Positions 9,027 to 17,564 of a stretch of 64,000 bases of DNA are shown here, piece by piece. A program made the position numbers and the translations under genes. Every line of letters starts with the position of its first letter. Positions within the stretch are counted from its first letter, which is position 1. This stretch comes from Candidatus Aminicenantes bacterium UBA1061. Its GTDB lineage: Bacteria; Acidobacteriota; Aminicenantia; Aminicenantales; Saccharicenantaceae. The notes under the pieces are model-generated. The model had not been told where the DNA came from. It did no database searches and saw nothing but the letters and a program-made list of their open reading frames with translations. The stretch is from positions 1 to 64,000 of the forward strand of contig DCDG01000022.1 of assembly GCA_002316315.1 (NCBI GenBank), given 5' to 3'.

Positions 9027-9509
9027 TCACTCCTTTTCCCTGAGATATTTCCCGAAAATGACCCGGTCATCTCCTGACCGGTAAAAGTCAGGAATGCGAG
9101 CCATTTCCCGGTAGCCTAATTTCTCATAAAATTTTCTGGTTGGTAGATATTTGGGTTGAGAAGAAGTTTCAATAATGACCAGCCTCCCACCGTTTTCCTT
9201 AACCTCGTCTTCGAGATGACGCACCAGAAGCCGACCGTAGCCCTGGCTCTGGACTTCAGGCGAAACAGCTATCCAGTAAAGATCCCAGGTGCCTTCAGTC
9301 AGCGGGGTCGGACCATAAGTTATATAGCCTGCAACTTTTCCAGTCTGGTCTTCCACCACCTCGATCTTATAATCCTGCTGCTCCGGCTGGTTGAGATAAA
9401 TATCAATCAGCTCTTCGGCCACTTTTATCTCGTCGGGAAGAAAAAAGCGGGTGGCTTTAATCAGTCCGATGACCTGTTCGCGATCACCGCCGGTCATTGG
9501 TCGTAACAT
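9027..9509 (-). CDS. GNAT family N-acetyltransferase
   Basis: 160-residue acetyl-CoA-dependent acyltransferase. The acetyl-CoA pyrophosphate loop is visible as VSPEVQSQGYGRLLV (motif A, about residues 87-101), followed by the motif B region with KFYEKLGYRE near 127-136. It overlaps the preceding ATP-grasp gene by 26 bp and is followed after 17 bp by the aminomutase. In archaea and some bacteria, lysine 2,3-aminomutase pairs with a GNAT (AblB) to make N-epsilon-acetyl-beta-lysine. This GNAT is shorter than AblB as I recall it, so a related but different product is possible. Confidence 0.85.
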   Translation of the reverse strand: MLRPMTGGDREQVIGLIKATRFFLPDEIKVAEELIDIYLNQPEQQDYKIEVVEDQTGKVAGYITYGPTPLTEGTWDLYWIAVSPEVQSQGYGRLLVRHLEDEVKENGGRLVIIETSSQPKYLPTRKFYEKLGYREMARIPDFYRSGDDRVIFGKYLREKE

Positions 9510-10515
9510 CGCCTTCCTTCCTTTTCAAAGCGTTGCCGATCATCAGCTTCCAGAAATCAGCATAATCTATCCCTGCCGCTCTGAGGGCTCGGGCATAACC
9601 AGCATCAAGGCTGGTATCCGGGTTAGGATTCACTTCGAGAATAAATAATTCACCGCTGTCATTCATCCTTATATCTATGCGGGCATAGTCACGGCAGCCC
9701 ATGACCTTGAAAGCATTGACAGCTATGGTCTGTAACCTGGCTTCAAGCTCCGAGTCGATCTTCGCCGGGCAAATCGGACAGGTCGTCTGGTACAATAAGT
9801 GATCTGGATACCATTTGGCTTCATAACTGCAGATATGGGGATAACCTTTAGGCATAGTGGAAAAATCTATCTCGGAAACAGGCAGGGCTTTGGGCTCGCC
9901 ATCATCAAGAATAGCCACATTAAACTCCCGCCCATCAATAAATTCCTCAACGATGGCCGGCTGCTCATAAGTTGCAATAACTCTTTTGATTTGCTCGGCC
10001 AGAGACCACCGGTCATAAACGACAGATTCCGGGTGAACCCCCAGGCTGGCATCCTCGGAGTTGGGTTTAATAATCATCGGGAAACGCAGCTCGACAATTT
10101 CATCGGCAGAAGTAATCAGCTGACTGGGAGCAACCGGCAGGTTAAAAGAACTCAGAATGGCCTTGGCCTGATGCTTATCCTGACAGAGGGCCAGGGTTCT
10201 GGCTCCATTACCGGTAAAGGCAATATGAAGAACTTCCATGACCGCCGCCACATTTGATTCCCAGTGGGGATTCCCGAAAAAGCCTTCGCATAGATTAACA
10301 ATGACCTGAACATTGAGTTCCTTAATCCGCCGCAGAAAATTAAACATACTGCGTTGAAGCGGGATCAGAATGGCTTCAATCCCGGACTGATTAAGGATCT
10401 GGCAGACGATCTCGGCTACCTTGGCCACAGAGTCCTCAGAAACTTTTTCGCGCCGGTAAATAAATGGCTCGTGGGTGTTAAAAGCCACGCCGACTTTCAG
10501 GCTATCCGCGGCCAT
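9484..10515 (-). CDS. ATP-grasp ligase, D-Ala-D-Ala ligase-like (second of pair)
   Basis: 343 residues from ATG 10515, which has GAGGG 5 nt upstream; longer in-frame starts lie inside the previous gene. The fold order is that of D-Ala-D-Ala ligases: N domain with a FNTHEPF start, central ATP-grasp, and the Mg2+/ATP segment ending ILEVNPNPD (about residues 290-300). It is about 30% identical by eye to its upstream neighbour, so the two look like an old tandem duplication. Position between that paralogue and the GNAT/aminomutase genes argues for a peptide-like small molecule rather than peptidoglycan. The acceptor and donor amino acids cannot be read from sequence. Confidence 0.82.
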   Translation of the reverse strand: MAADSLKVGVAFNTHEPFIYRREKVSEDSVAKVAEIVCQILNQSGIEAILIPLQRSMFNFLRRIKELNVQVIVNLCEGFFGNPHWESNVAAVMEVLHIAFTGNGARTLALCQDKHQAKAILSSFNLPVAPSQLITSADEIVELRFPMIIKPNSEDASLGVHPESVVYDRWSLAEQIKRVIATYEQPAIVEEFIDGREFNVAILDDGEPKALPVSEIDFSTMPKGYPHICSYEAKWYPDHLLYQTTCPICPAKIDSELEARLQTIAVNAFKVMGCRDYARIDIRMNDSGELFILEVNPNPDTSLDAGYARALRAAGIDYADFWKLMIGNALKRKEGDVTTNDRR

Positions 10516-11623
10516 GGTCACCCTCGTTGCCCGTTGAGAAGACATTAGCTTCAGTGGTAGCTGACTTCTGGAGCAGACCATAACGCCTGGCAGCCTCGAC
10601 CACTACCCGGTTGATAAGCTGTTCATAAGTATAACCGGCTGCCCGGGCCGCTTTCGGCAAGCAGGAATTATCCTCAGGCCGGGGCAGAACACCGGGCAGA
10701 GGATTTATCTCAATGATATTTGGCTCACCCCGGTCATCAAGCCGGACGTCTATTCTCGCCCAGTCCCTTATCCGGAAGAGCCGACAGGTTTTGACAATAA
10801 TCTGTTCTATCTTCCGCTGCAGGCTGGAAGTTATTTCTGCCGGACAGCGGAAAATATCCAGCGGTTTATCAGGTGTATCCCAGAGCCATTTAGCTTCGTA
10901 GGAGTAAATTGGCCTGGCACCGGCCGGGAGCTGACTATGGTCAATTTCAACGATGGGTAAAACCTCGAGCTCGGGATAATTGCCCAGAACTCCAACCGTG
11001 AATTCTCGTCCGTCCAGGAACTTCTCGACAATGGCTGGCTGCTCGTAGAGGTTTTTTATCTCGCCAACTTTTTTCTTTAACTCTTTGCGGTTAAAAACCA
11101 CCGAATCATTTTTTATACCCTTGCTCGACCCTTCATACAAAGGCTTAACAATGCAGGGATAAGTAATAGCTGCCGGCAGATCATTTTCATCGTCCACAAC
11201 CCGGAAGGGTGGAGTTGGAATTCGATGATAGGCCAGGATTTCTTTCGCTCTTGCTTTGTCGAGACACAGACCCAGTGTCAGAGGATCAGAGCCGGTGTAA
11301 GGAATATTTAAAATCTCGCAGATAGTTGGAATATGCGATTCGCGATTCGGGCCGAATAGCCTTTCGGCCATATTAAAAACGAGATCCGGTTTTTCTTTGA
11401 GGAGTCTGATATAGGCTAACTCATCAGCTTCAATCGGGATTACCCGGTGATATCTTTCGAGCGCTTGCTGAACGGCTTTGATCGTTTCATCGCTGTCACA
11501 TTCAGCAAGCAAATCAGGTGGAGGCTCTTCGCTCTCATCCATTTTGTCATCATAAAGATAGGCCCCTAGTGCTCGGGCCATGCCCTGTTTCGAACTGAAG
11601 AGCAATGCAAGTTTCATTTTCAT
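10502..11623 (-). CDS. ATP-grasp ligase, D-Ala-D-Ala ligase-like (first of pair)
   Basis: 373 residues starting MKMKLALLFSSKQG. The N domain has an acidic insert at about residues 28-50 (DESEEPPPDLLAECDSDE) not typical of Ddl. ATP-grasp residues include IVKPLYEGSSKGI and the metal-binding segment ARIDVRLDD...IIEINPLPG. It overlaps the second ATP-grasp gene by 14 bp. There is no Shine-Dalgarno sequence before the ATG; the promoter -10 box is only a few bases upstream, so the mRNA may be leaderless. An ATG two codons later (11617) is the alternative start. It heads the cassette; the chemistry is presumably ATP-driven amide ligation. Confidence 0.82.
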   Translation of the reverse strand: MKMKLALLFSSKQGMARALGAYLYDDKMDESEEPPPDLLAECDSDETIKAVQQALERYHRVIPIEADELAYIRLLKEKPDLVFNMAERLFGPNRESHIPTICEILNIPYTGSDPLTLGLCLDKARAKEILAYHRIPTPPFRVVDDENDLPAAITYPCIVKPLYEGSSKGIKNDSVVFNRKELKKKVGEIKNLYEQPAIVEKFLDGREFTVGVLGNYPELEVLPIVEIDHSQLPAGARPIYSYEAKWLWDTPDKPLDIFRCPAEITSSLQRKIEQIIVKTCRLFRIRDWARIDVRLDDRGEPNIIEINPLPGVLPRPEDNSCLPKAARAAGYTYEQLINRVVVEAARRYGLLQKSATTEANVFSTGNEGDHGRG

Positions 11624-11656
11624 TTGTATATATACAACAATTTTTAGTGATGTCAA
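11624..11656 (-). promoter_or_regulatory. Promoter with 14-bp palindrome over the -10 box, ATP-grasp/kamA cassette
   Basis: On the minus strand, TTGACA (11651-11656), 16-bp spacer and TATATA (11629-11634). The perfect palindrome TTGTATATATACAA (11624-11637) covers the -10 and abuts the ATG at 11623. Predicted start of transcription falls on or near the ATG, with no ribosome-binding site. The palindrome looks like an operator; GntR-type repressors favour TGTATAC-like sites, but no such regulator is in the window. Confidence 0.55.
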
Positions 11657-11736
11657 TAGTTTTTTTCATATTTTTATACTTTTATATACTTTTATTTGTA
11701 TTTTTTTTATAAAAAGGCACTATAAGTGGTGTCGAA

Positions 11737-12348
11737 TTAGTGCTGTCGAACGATTTCCTTAACCCTCATCAGCTGAACCTGATAGGAACGTTCCATTTCT
11801 TCCAGCCTGGAAGAAATAGCATGGATCGTCTCTTTAAGATTCGGAATCAAAATATATTCAAGAGCGTTGACCCTTCTTCTGGTCACTTCTATTTCTGTCG
11901 TCAGCAGCTCCAGTTTTTTCCAGAGGCTGGCGTATTCTAAAAGTGTTGGCCAGAGCTGTTTAAAATGCTTCAGGGCTACTTCCAGCTCAGCTTCTGTCCG
12001 GATAAAATCGCAGTCACCCGGCTTAAATTGCCCGGTTTCAAATTCGGGCACAGTCAGGTTGAGCAGTCGTCCGGTTTTAACCTCAAGCTGAAGCTCACCG
12101 TCTTTGATGAGGGCTGGCAATTCAGATTGAGCCTGCGTTACCCGCACCATGGCCATTGACCTGGTGATGATTCTGAATTCCTCATCCACTTCTTCTTTTA
12201 TCCGGTTAAACTGCCTGGCCGCCTCCAGAAAATTACGCATGAGTTCTTCAAGTTTATCCTTGAGAAGTTTATGTCCTCTTTCGGCCAGAGTCAGGCGGCG
12301 TCTGAGCCTCATGAGCTCCATCCGGTTAGGATTAACTTTAAGCTTCAT
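11737..12348 (-). CDS. atpD: V/A-type ATP synthase subunit D
   Basis: Central rotor-stalk subunit. 203 residues, almost entirely long coiled-coil helices, with the family start VNPNRMELMRLRRRLTLAERGHKLLKDK and the conserved C-terminal helix containing TRRRVNALEYILIPN. Length is normal. It is the last gene of the ATPase operon, 26 bp after subunit B. It would transmit torque between the A3B3 head and the membrane ring. Confidence 0.95.
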   Translation of the reverse strand: MKLKVNPNRMELMRLRRRLTLAERGHKLLKDKLEELMRNFLEAARQFNRIKEEVDEEFRIITRSMAMVRVTQAQSELPALIKDGELQLEVKTGRLLNLTVPEFETGQFKPGDCDFIRTEAELEVALKHFKQLWPTLLEYASLWKKLELLTTEIEVTRRRVNALEYILIPNLKETIHAISSRLEEMERSYQVQLMRVKEIVRQH

Positions 12349-12374
12349 TTAAAACTCCAGCTTGATGGCTCGTC

Positions 12375-13745
12375 TCATTCACGGTAATATTTCTCAAGAT
12401 ACTCGGTTCTGATTCTCTTCAGCTCTTTTTCCGGCAGGAGGCGAAGCAACTTCCAGCCAATATCAATGGTGTCAGTAATTCCTCTGGCTTCCAGTTCCCC
12501 CTGGCGGACAAACTCGTTTTCAAAGCGGTCAGCAAATTTTAGGTAGAGCTGATCAAGATCACTCAGAGCAGCCTCACCCAGAATAAGAGCCAGCTCACGG
12601 GCTTCTTTTCCCCGGGCATAGCAGGCAAAGAGCTGGTTCAAAACGTCAGCATGATCTTCTCTCGTTTTATCCGGGCCAATGCCTTTATCTTTAAGCCTGG
12701 AAAGCGAGGGCAAAACATCAATCGGGGGATAAACACCACTGCGGTGAAGCTCTCGGCTCAGAATAATCTGACCTTCGGTAATGTAGCCGGTGAGGTCAGG
12801 GATCGGGTGAGTTTTGTCATCATCGGGCATGGTCAGGATGGGAATCATGGTAATTGAGCCTTTTTTCCCTTTGATGCGGCCGGCTCGTTCATACATGGTG
12901 GCCAGGTCAGTATAAAGATAACCGGGATAACCACGGCGGCCTGGAATTTCTTTCCGGGCAGCTGCGATTTCTCGCAGGGCTTCAGCATAAAAGGTCATAT
13001 CAACCAGAATAACCAGGACGTGCATATCAAGATCAAAGGCCAGGTATTCAGCGCAGGTCAGAGCCAAACGTGGCGTGGCATTTCTTTCAATGGCCGGTTC
13101 GTTAGCCAGATTGAGAAAGAGGACGGCTCTCTCCAGAGCTCCCGTGCGCCGGAAATCCTCAATAAAGAAATTAGCCTCTTCAAAAGTGATGCCCATGGCG
13201 GCAAAGACCACAGCAAATTTTTCTTCCCGGCCAAGAACCTTAGCCTGCCTGGCAATCTGAGCCGCAATCTGGGAATGAGGCAAGCCGCTACCTGAAAAGA
13301 TAGGCAGCTTCTGGCCACGAACCAGAGGATTCATGCCATCAATAGCTGAAATACCGGTCTGAATAAACTCAGAGGGATAATCGCGGGCTTCGGGATTGAT
13401 CGGACTGCCATTGATGTCCAGCATCTTATGGGCAATAATCCTCGGACCGCCATCACGCGGCTCACCGGAACCATCAAAGACCCGACCGATGATTTCTTCC
13501 GAAACAGGCAGCTGCTGCGAGCGGCCGAGAAACCTGACCCGCGAGCGGTTGACATCGAGGCCAACCGTTCCCTCAAAAACCTGAACAACAGCTTGATTGG
13601 TCGAAACATCGAGGACTGTCCCCCGCCGGCGGTGGCCAGTGGCATCTTCAATCTCGACCAATTCATTGTATTTAACGTCGGAAATTTTTTCGACAATAAT
13701 CAGCGGGCCAACAATATTGGAAACTGTTAAATATTCTTTCGCCAT
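12375..13745 (-). CDS. atpB: V/A-type ATP synthase subunit B
   Basis: Non-catalytic nucleotide-binding subunit of the A3B3 head. 456 residues. In place of a true Walker A it has the degenerate SGSGLPHSQIAAQIARQ segment expected for B subunits, followed by the EEANFFIEDFRRTGALERAV and NLANEPAIER stretches. Length and architecture (N-terminal beta-barrel, central fold, C-terminal helical bundle) are standard. Five bases separate it from the A subunit gene upstream. Confidence 0.97.
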   Translation of the reverse strand: MAKEYLTVSNIVGPLIIVEKISDVKYNELVEIEDATGHRRRGTVLDVSTNQAVVQVFEGTVGLDVNRSRVRFLGRSQQLPVSEEIIGRVFDGSGEPRDGGPRIIAHKMLDINGSPINPEARDYPSEFIQTGISAIDGMNPLVRGQKLPIFSGSGLPHSQIAAQIARQAKVLGREEKFAVVFAAMGITFEEANFFIEDFRRTGALERAVLFLNLANEPAIERNATPRLALTCAEYLAFDLDMHVLVILVDMTFYAEALREIAAARKEIPGRRGYPGYLYTDLATMYERAGRIKGKKGSITMIPILTMPDDDKTHPIPDLTGYITEGQIILSRELHRSGVYPPIDVLPSLSRLKDKGIGPDKTREDHADVLNQLFACYARGKEARELALILGEAALSDLDQLYLKFADRFENEFVRQGELEARGITDTIDIGWKLLRLLPEKELKRIRTEYLEKYYRE

Positions 13746-13750
13746 AATTT

Positions 13751-15508
13751 TTAACCTCGACTGGAAAGTTCCTTAAATGAAACATCTATTTTCTTTTCTA
13801 CCCCCAGCAGAGCTTGCTCATCGTGAGGGAAATATTTCATTCTGGCCAGCTGCTCACGGACTTCAAGTGAGATAATCTCCTTGAAGTCGCAGCCTTCCTC
13901 CAGGGCCTGATTGGCTTTCTGATGAAAATAAAGAATGTTACGCAGCATCAGATATTGCTGGCACATGGGGGTGTAAGTGTCCTGGGGATGATAAGCATTC
14001 TGGTGGAGGAAATCCTCGCGGATGGAGCGGGCCGTTTCCAGAACCAGCCTGTCTTTAAAAGACAGTGATTCCACCCCGATTAAGCGGGCTATTTCCTGAA
14101 GTTCAGACTCCATTTCGAGGATTTTTAAAGCTTCCTGGCTGAGATCGGTAAAATCTTCAGCTACCTTTTCAGCCATATATTTTTTGAGCGAATCTCTGTA
14201 TAGCGAATAACTCTGCAGCCAGTTGATGGCTGGGAAATGACGCATATTCGCCAGCTGATCATCAAGAGCCCAGAAAACTTTAACCACCTTGAGTGTGGCC
14301 TGAACGACAGGGTCAGACAGGTCACCACCAGGCGGGCTAACGGCGCCAATAACACTCAGCGCTCCTTCCCGGTGCTCTGAACCGAGGCAAACCACCTTGC
14401 CGGCGCGTTCATAGAACTCAGCCAGGCGGCTGGCTAAATAGGCTGGATAGCCTTCATCACCTGGCATTTCTTCCATTCGACCGCCAATTTCGCGCAGAGC
14501 TTCAGCCCAGCGCGAGGAAGAATCAGCCATCAGTGCTACCGAGTAGCCCATATCCCGGAAATACTCGGCGATGGTTATGCCGGTATAAATCGAAGCTTCA
14601 CGGGCAGCCACCGGCATATTGGAAGTATTGGCAATAATGATTGTTCTTTCCATTAATGGCCGGCCGGTAGATGGATCTTTCAGTTCCGGGAAGCTCAGCA
14701 ACAGGTCAGCCACTTCATTGCCGCGCTCGCCGCAGGCCACATAGACAATAATCTGAGCATCTGACCATTTGGCTAACTGATGCTGTACAACCGTTTTGCC
14801 ACTGCCAAAAGGACCCGGGACACAGGCCGTGCCGCCCTTGGCCAGGGGGAAAAGTGTATCGAGAATTCTCTGACCGGTAACCAGCGGTTCATCAGGCATC
14901 ATTCTTTCTTTAACCCGGCGCTGCCTTCTGACCGGCCAGACCTGAAACAGCTTGATTCCAACTTCAGAGCCAGCCTGCGTTTTTACCCGGCAGACCGTTT
15001 CTTCAACAGTAAATTCCCCGCTCTTAATATCAATAATTTCACCTTCCGCCCCAGCCGGAACGAGAATGCGGTGCTGGATAAGCGGGGTTTCCTGCACATA
15101 GCCAATGATATCACCCGTGACCAGCCTGTCTCCTTTTTTCTTTTCAGGAGTAAAAGCCCATTTTCTGTCACGTCTTAAAGCCGGCATTTCAATCCCGCGT
15201 GAAACAAAGTCACCGTGTTCGCGGCGAATAACATCCAGCGGTCTTTGAATACCATCATAAATAGAGCCGAGCAAGCCTGGCCCAAGCTCAACCGATAATG
15301 GCTGTTCGGTTAAAGTTACGGGCTCGCCAGGGCCAACGCCGGTCGTATCCTCATAAACCTGGATATAGGCGAGGTCATTATTTAACTCAATTATTTCACC
15401 GACCAGCCCCAGCTGGCCGACTTTGACCATATCATACATTTTGGCCCCGAGACAGTCTGAAGCCACCACCAGAGGGCCAGCTACCCTGATTATCTTTCCC
15501 TGTTTCAT
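13751..15508 (-). CDS. atpA: V/A-type ATP synthase catalytic subunit A
   Basis: Catalytic subunit. 585 residues from ATG 15508, which has AAAGGA 7 nt upstream; the frame stays open nine codons further but without a ribosome site. Walker A is GPFGSGKT at residues 232-239; the bulge (non-homologous) region specific to V/A-type enzymes sits at about 120-190. The catalytic Glu is expected in the YVACGERGNEV segment just downstream. It starts one base beyond the end of the subunit F gene. Whether the enzyme makes or uses ATP cannot be read from this gene. Confidence 0.97.
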   Translation of the reverse strand: MKQGKIIRVAGPLVVASDCLGAKMYDMVKVGQLGLVGEIIELNNDLAYIQVYEDTTGVGPGEPVTLTEQPLSVELGPGLLGSIYDGIQRPLDVIRREHGDFVSRGIEMPALRRDRKWAFTPEKKKGDRLVTGDIIGYVQETPLIQHRILVPAGAEGEIIDIKSGEFTVEETVCRVKTQAGSEVGIKLFQVWPVRRQRRVKERMMPDEPLVTGQRILDTLFPLAKGGTACVPGPFGSGKTVVQHQLAKWSDAQIIVYVACGERGNEVADLLLSFPELKDPSTGRPLMERTIIIANTSNMPVAAREASIYTGITIAEYFRDMGYSVALMADSSSRWAEALREIGGRMEEMPGDEGYPAYLASRLAEFYERAGKVVCLGSEHREGALSVIGAVSPPGGDLSDPVVQATLKVVKVFWALDDQLANMRHFPAINWLQSYSLYRDSLKKYMAEKVAEDFTDLSQEALKILEMESELQEIARLIGVESLSFKDRLVLETARSIREDFLHQNAYHPQDTYTPMCQQYLMLRNILYFHQKANQALEEGCDFKEIISLEVREQLARMKYFPHDEQALLGVEKKIDVSFKELSSRG

Positions 15509-15509
15509 G

Positions 15510-15842
15510 TTAAGTCCTTTCTCTGAATAGTGCATCTGAACCGGTCGCCCGAATCGAAAGTTCTCTCATGGCTCTGGCCACAGATTCGGAAGCTCCCCGA
15601 TAATCAGAAAAGCCCAGACAAACCGGCAGAAATTTGTGGCTTAGGGCTGAAATTTCCGCTTTTAATGGTTCCAGCCACTTTTCCTGGATGAGGCAGAGAC
15701 TGTACTTTTCTTGAACCACCTGCTCAAGCATTGTTCTGGCTTCTTCCAGATTGGCCGGTGAATAGACCGCCAGGCCAAAAAGACGGAAGAGCTGACAGAA
15801 CTCGGCCTCTCCGATAATGGCAATTCTTGCTGGTTCAGACAT
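15510..15842 (-). CDS. atpF: V/A-type ATP synthase subunit F
   Basis: Small regulatory rotor subunit with a Rossmann-like fold. 110 residues. The start RIAIIGEAEFCQLFRLFGLAVY matches the family's first beta-strand and Gly-rich turn. It overlaps subunit C by 8 bp upstream and lies one base from subunit A downstream, so it is placed exactly where AtpF belongs in this operon type. Sequence conservation in this subunit is low, so the call leans on context as well. Confidence 0.9.
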   Translation of the reverse strand: MSEPARIAIIGEAEFCQLFRLFGLAVYSPANLEEARTMLEQVVQEKYSLCLIQEKWLEPLKAEISALSHKFLPVCLGFSDYRGASESVARAMRELSIRATGSDALFRERT

Positions 15843-16623
15843 ATGTCTGGCTTATCCTTTCTTTTAATAAAAAAGCAGGAATATTCAACATCTGGCCAAG
15901 GATGACCAACCGGATAAGTTTAAGTTCTTGCCTCCGGGCTAAGCCATAAGCAAAAAGTGGCTCGGGTCCGAAAGTGACTTTTTTAGCCGACCGGAGATAA
16001 TCCATGACGAGATTTTCCATCTCCCGCTCAAAAACGACAAAGCTATCCTGAGCCTGCAAAAAGTTAAGTCCTTCGCGCCAGAGTTGTTCATAGGAAGTCG
16101 TCTTTAAAAACTGGGCAAAATCTTCCAGATTGGAATTGTAATTGTCGATAAAAGTTTTCTTCTCGAGCCGCCCGCCTGTTACATAACGCTCTTCAAACTG
16201 ACTGACGGGATGTCCGGCATAGCGGCTGCGCAGAAAACTTTTAAGGTTGGCCAGGTCAATTTTCAGCCGGAAAAAATCAAGAAAAAACTGCTCGTTAAGA
16301 AGATAAAGAGACCCGGCCGCTTTAACTATCTCATCTGCCTCCCGGTAAAAGCCATAAAGGTTTTTATCCAGGAAAAGCTCCTCCAGAGTGGTATCGAGGG
16401 CAGTACGTTCCGTCTCGAGGAAAGCCTCCAACTGGACAGGAGTAGTTACCTCTCTCAGCCTGTCAGTTGATTTTCCGGCCTCGGAAATTAACTCTACCGC
16501 CCGGCTAAAACCAGGAGCTTCGGCCGCTTCTCTAAAGATGCGGGTAGGGACGAGGTAGTTTTCGAGGGCCTTAATTCGCCCGACGGCGAAAGCATAATCC
16601 AAAGGAGAAAACTTAGCAGTCAT
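15835..16623 (-). CDS. atpC: V/A-type ATP synthase subunit C
   Basis: Socket subunit that links the central stalk to the membrane ring (AC39/d family). 262 residues, mostly helical, with the typical start DYAFAVGRIKALENYLV and the C-terminal segment FGPEPLFAYGLARRQELKLIRLVILGQ, which is strongly conserved in this family. It is clearly shorter than the usual 320-350 residues, suggesting loss of one helical repeat. It lies one base downstream of subunit E and overlaps subunit F by 8 bp. Confidence 0.93.
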   Translation of the reverse strand: MTAKFSPLDYAFAVGRIKALENYLVPTRIFREAAEAPGFSRAVELISEAGKSTDRLREVTTPVQLEAFLETERTALDTTLEELFLDKNLYGFYREADEIVKAAGSLYLLNEQFFLDFFRLKIDLANLKSFLRSRYAGHPVSQFEERYVTGGRLEKKTFIDNYNSNLEDFAQFLKTTSYEQLWREGLNFLQAQDSFVVFEREMENLVMDYLRSAKKVTFGPEPLFAYGLARRQELKLIRLVILGQMLNIPAFLLKERISQTYV

Positions 16624-16624
16624 G

Positions 16625-17041
16625 TCAGATCTTAAGCCAGGCCAGAATATCGTTTTCGACTTCGGGCCCTAATTCGGCTAAAAGCCGGTCGGTCTCGAGT
16701 GTTTCCTCCAGTATTCCTTCCCTGGAGACAACCTCTTTTTTAAGCCTCAGTTTCTTTAACTCTTCATTCTTCAGGGCTTCTTCGATTACCCGGGAAATCA
16801 ACTCTCTTCTGGTTTTAAGGAGTTCCATTCTTCTCTGCAATTGGGCCTGGGTTAGAATCCGACTGGCCTCCAGGCTGGCTTCGGTTTCAGCCTGTTTGAT
16901 GATTGACTCAGCCTGAGCCCGGGCTTTTTCTTCAGCTTCTCTTTTCAGGCCGTCAGCTTTTTTTCTGGCTTCAGCCAGAATAGCTTCCACTTCCTGCTCA
17001 GCTTCCTGCTCAATTTTTTCCAGTATTTTCTCAAGGCTCAT
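16625..17041 (-). CDS. atpE: V/A-type ATP synthase subunit E (short)
   Basis: Peripheral-stalk subunit. 138 residues. The first 100 are an Ala/Glu/Lys-rich coiled coil (EQEAEQEVEAILAEARKKADGL); the C-terminal head is reduced. Family members are usually about 185-200 residues, so this one has a trimmed globular domain. It pairs with the Ala/Glu-rich subunit H encoded two genes upstream of K. The position between K and C identifies it better than sequence alone. Confidence 0.83.
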   Translation of the reverse strand: MSLEKILEKIEQEAEQEVEAILAEARKKADGLKREAEEKARAQAESIIKQAETEASLEASRILTQAQLQRRMELLKTRRELISRVIEEALKNEELKKLRLKKEVVSREGILEETLETDRLLAELGPEVENDILAWLKI

Positions 17042-17057
17042 TTTTCAACCTGAAAAA

Positions 17058-17531
17058 TTAAAGTTTAATCCCGTTGAGCAAAAGGACGGTGGCCAGAAGA
17101 CCAAGCACCGCATAGGTTTCTACCAGAGCGCCCATGACCAGGGGTTTGGTCATATCTTTCGGCTGCTTGGCTACCATATAAATACCTGAGGCACAAACCT
17201 TACCCTGATGAATGCCCGAAACCAGGCCAGCAAAAGCTACCGGGAAACAGGCAAACATAATCTGCCATCCCTGCTGGACAGTTGGCTGAATTATTTGACC
17301 TCCCAGAAGACCGAGCTTCAAGATGACCAGAAACCCGCTCAAAAAGCCATAAATTCCCTGAGTACCGGGCAAAGCGGCCAGAGGAATGATAATACCGAAT
17401 TTAGATGGGTCTTCGGTCATTACGCCTGAAGCAGCTTGTCCGGCCAGTCCAATACCAGTAGCTGAGCCAATACCGGCGATAAAAACGGCCAGCGCAGCTC
17501 CTAAAATAGCCAGTGTCAATCCTAAGGACAT
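17058..17531 (-). CDS. atpK: V-type ATP synthase subunit K with Na+-type ion site
   Basis: Rotor-ring proteolipid. 157 residues forming two fused helical hairpins (four membrane segments). The ion-carrying Glu is Glu138 in ALVETYAVLG. The ligands known from the Na+-bound Enterococcus hirae NtpK ring (Leu61, Thr64, Gln65, Gln110, Glu139) all have counterparts here: Leu54, Thr57 and Gln58 in LPGTQGIYGF, and Gln109 in SGIHQGK. That full set is the signature of sodium rather than proton coupling, though experiment is needed. The first hairpin lacks a carboxylate, typical of V-type rings. GGAGG lies before the ATG. Confidence 0.95.
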   Translation of the reverse strand: MSLGLTLAILGAALAVFIAGIGSATGIGLAGQAASGVMTEDPSKFGIIIPLAALPGTQGIYGFLSGFLVILKLGLLGGQIIQPTVQQGWQIMFACFPVAFAGLVSGIHQGKVCASGIYMVAKQPKDMTKPLVMGALVETYAVLGLLATVLLLNGIKL

Positions 17532-17564
17532 GTTTACCTCCTGCTGGAGTCAGCAATTATTTTA

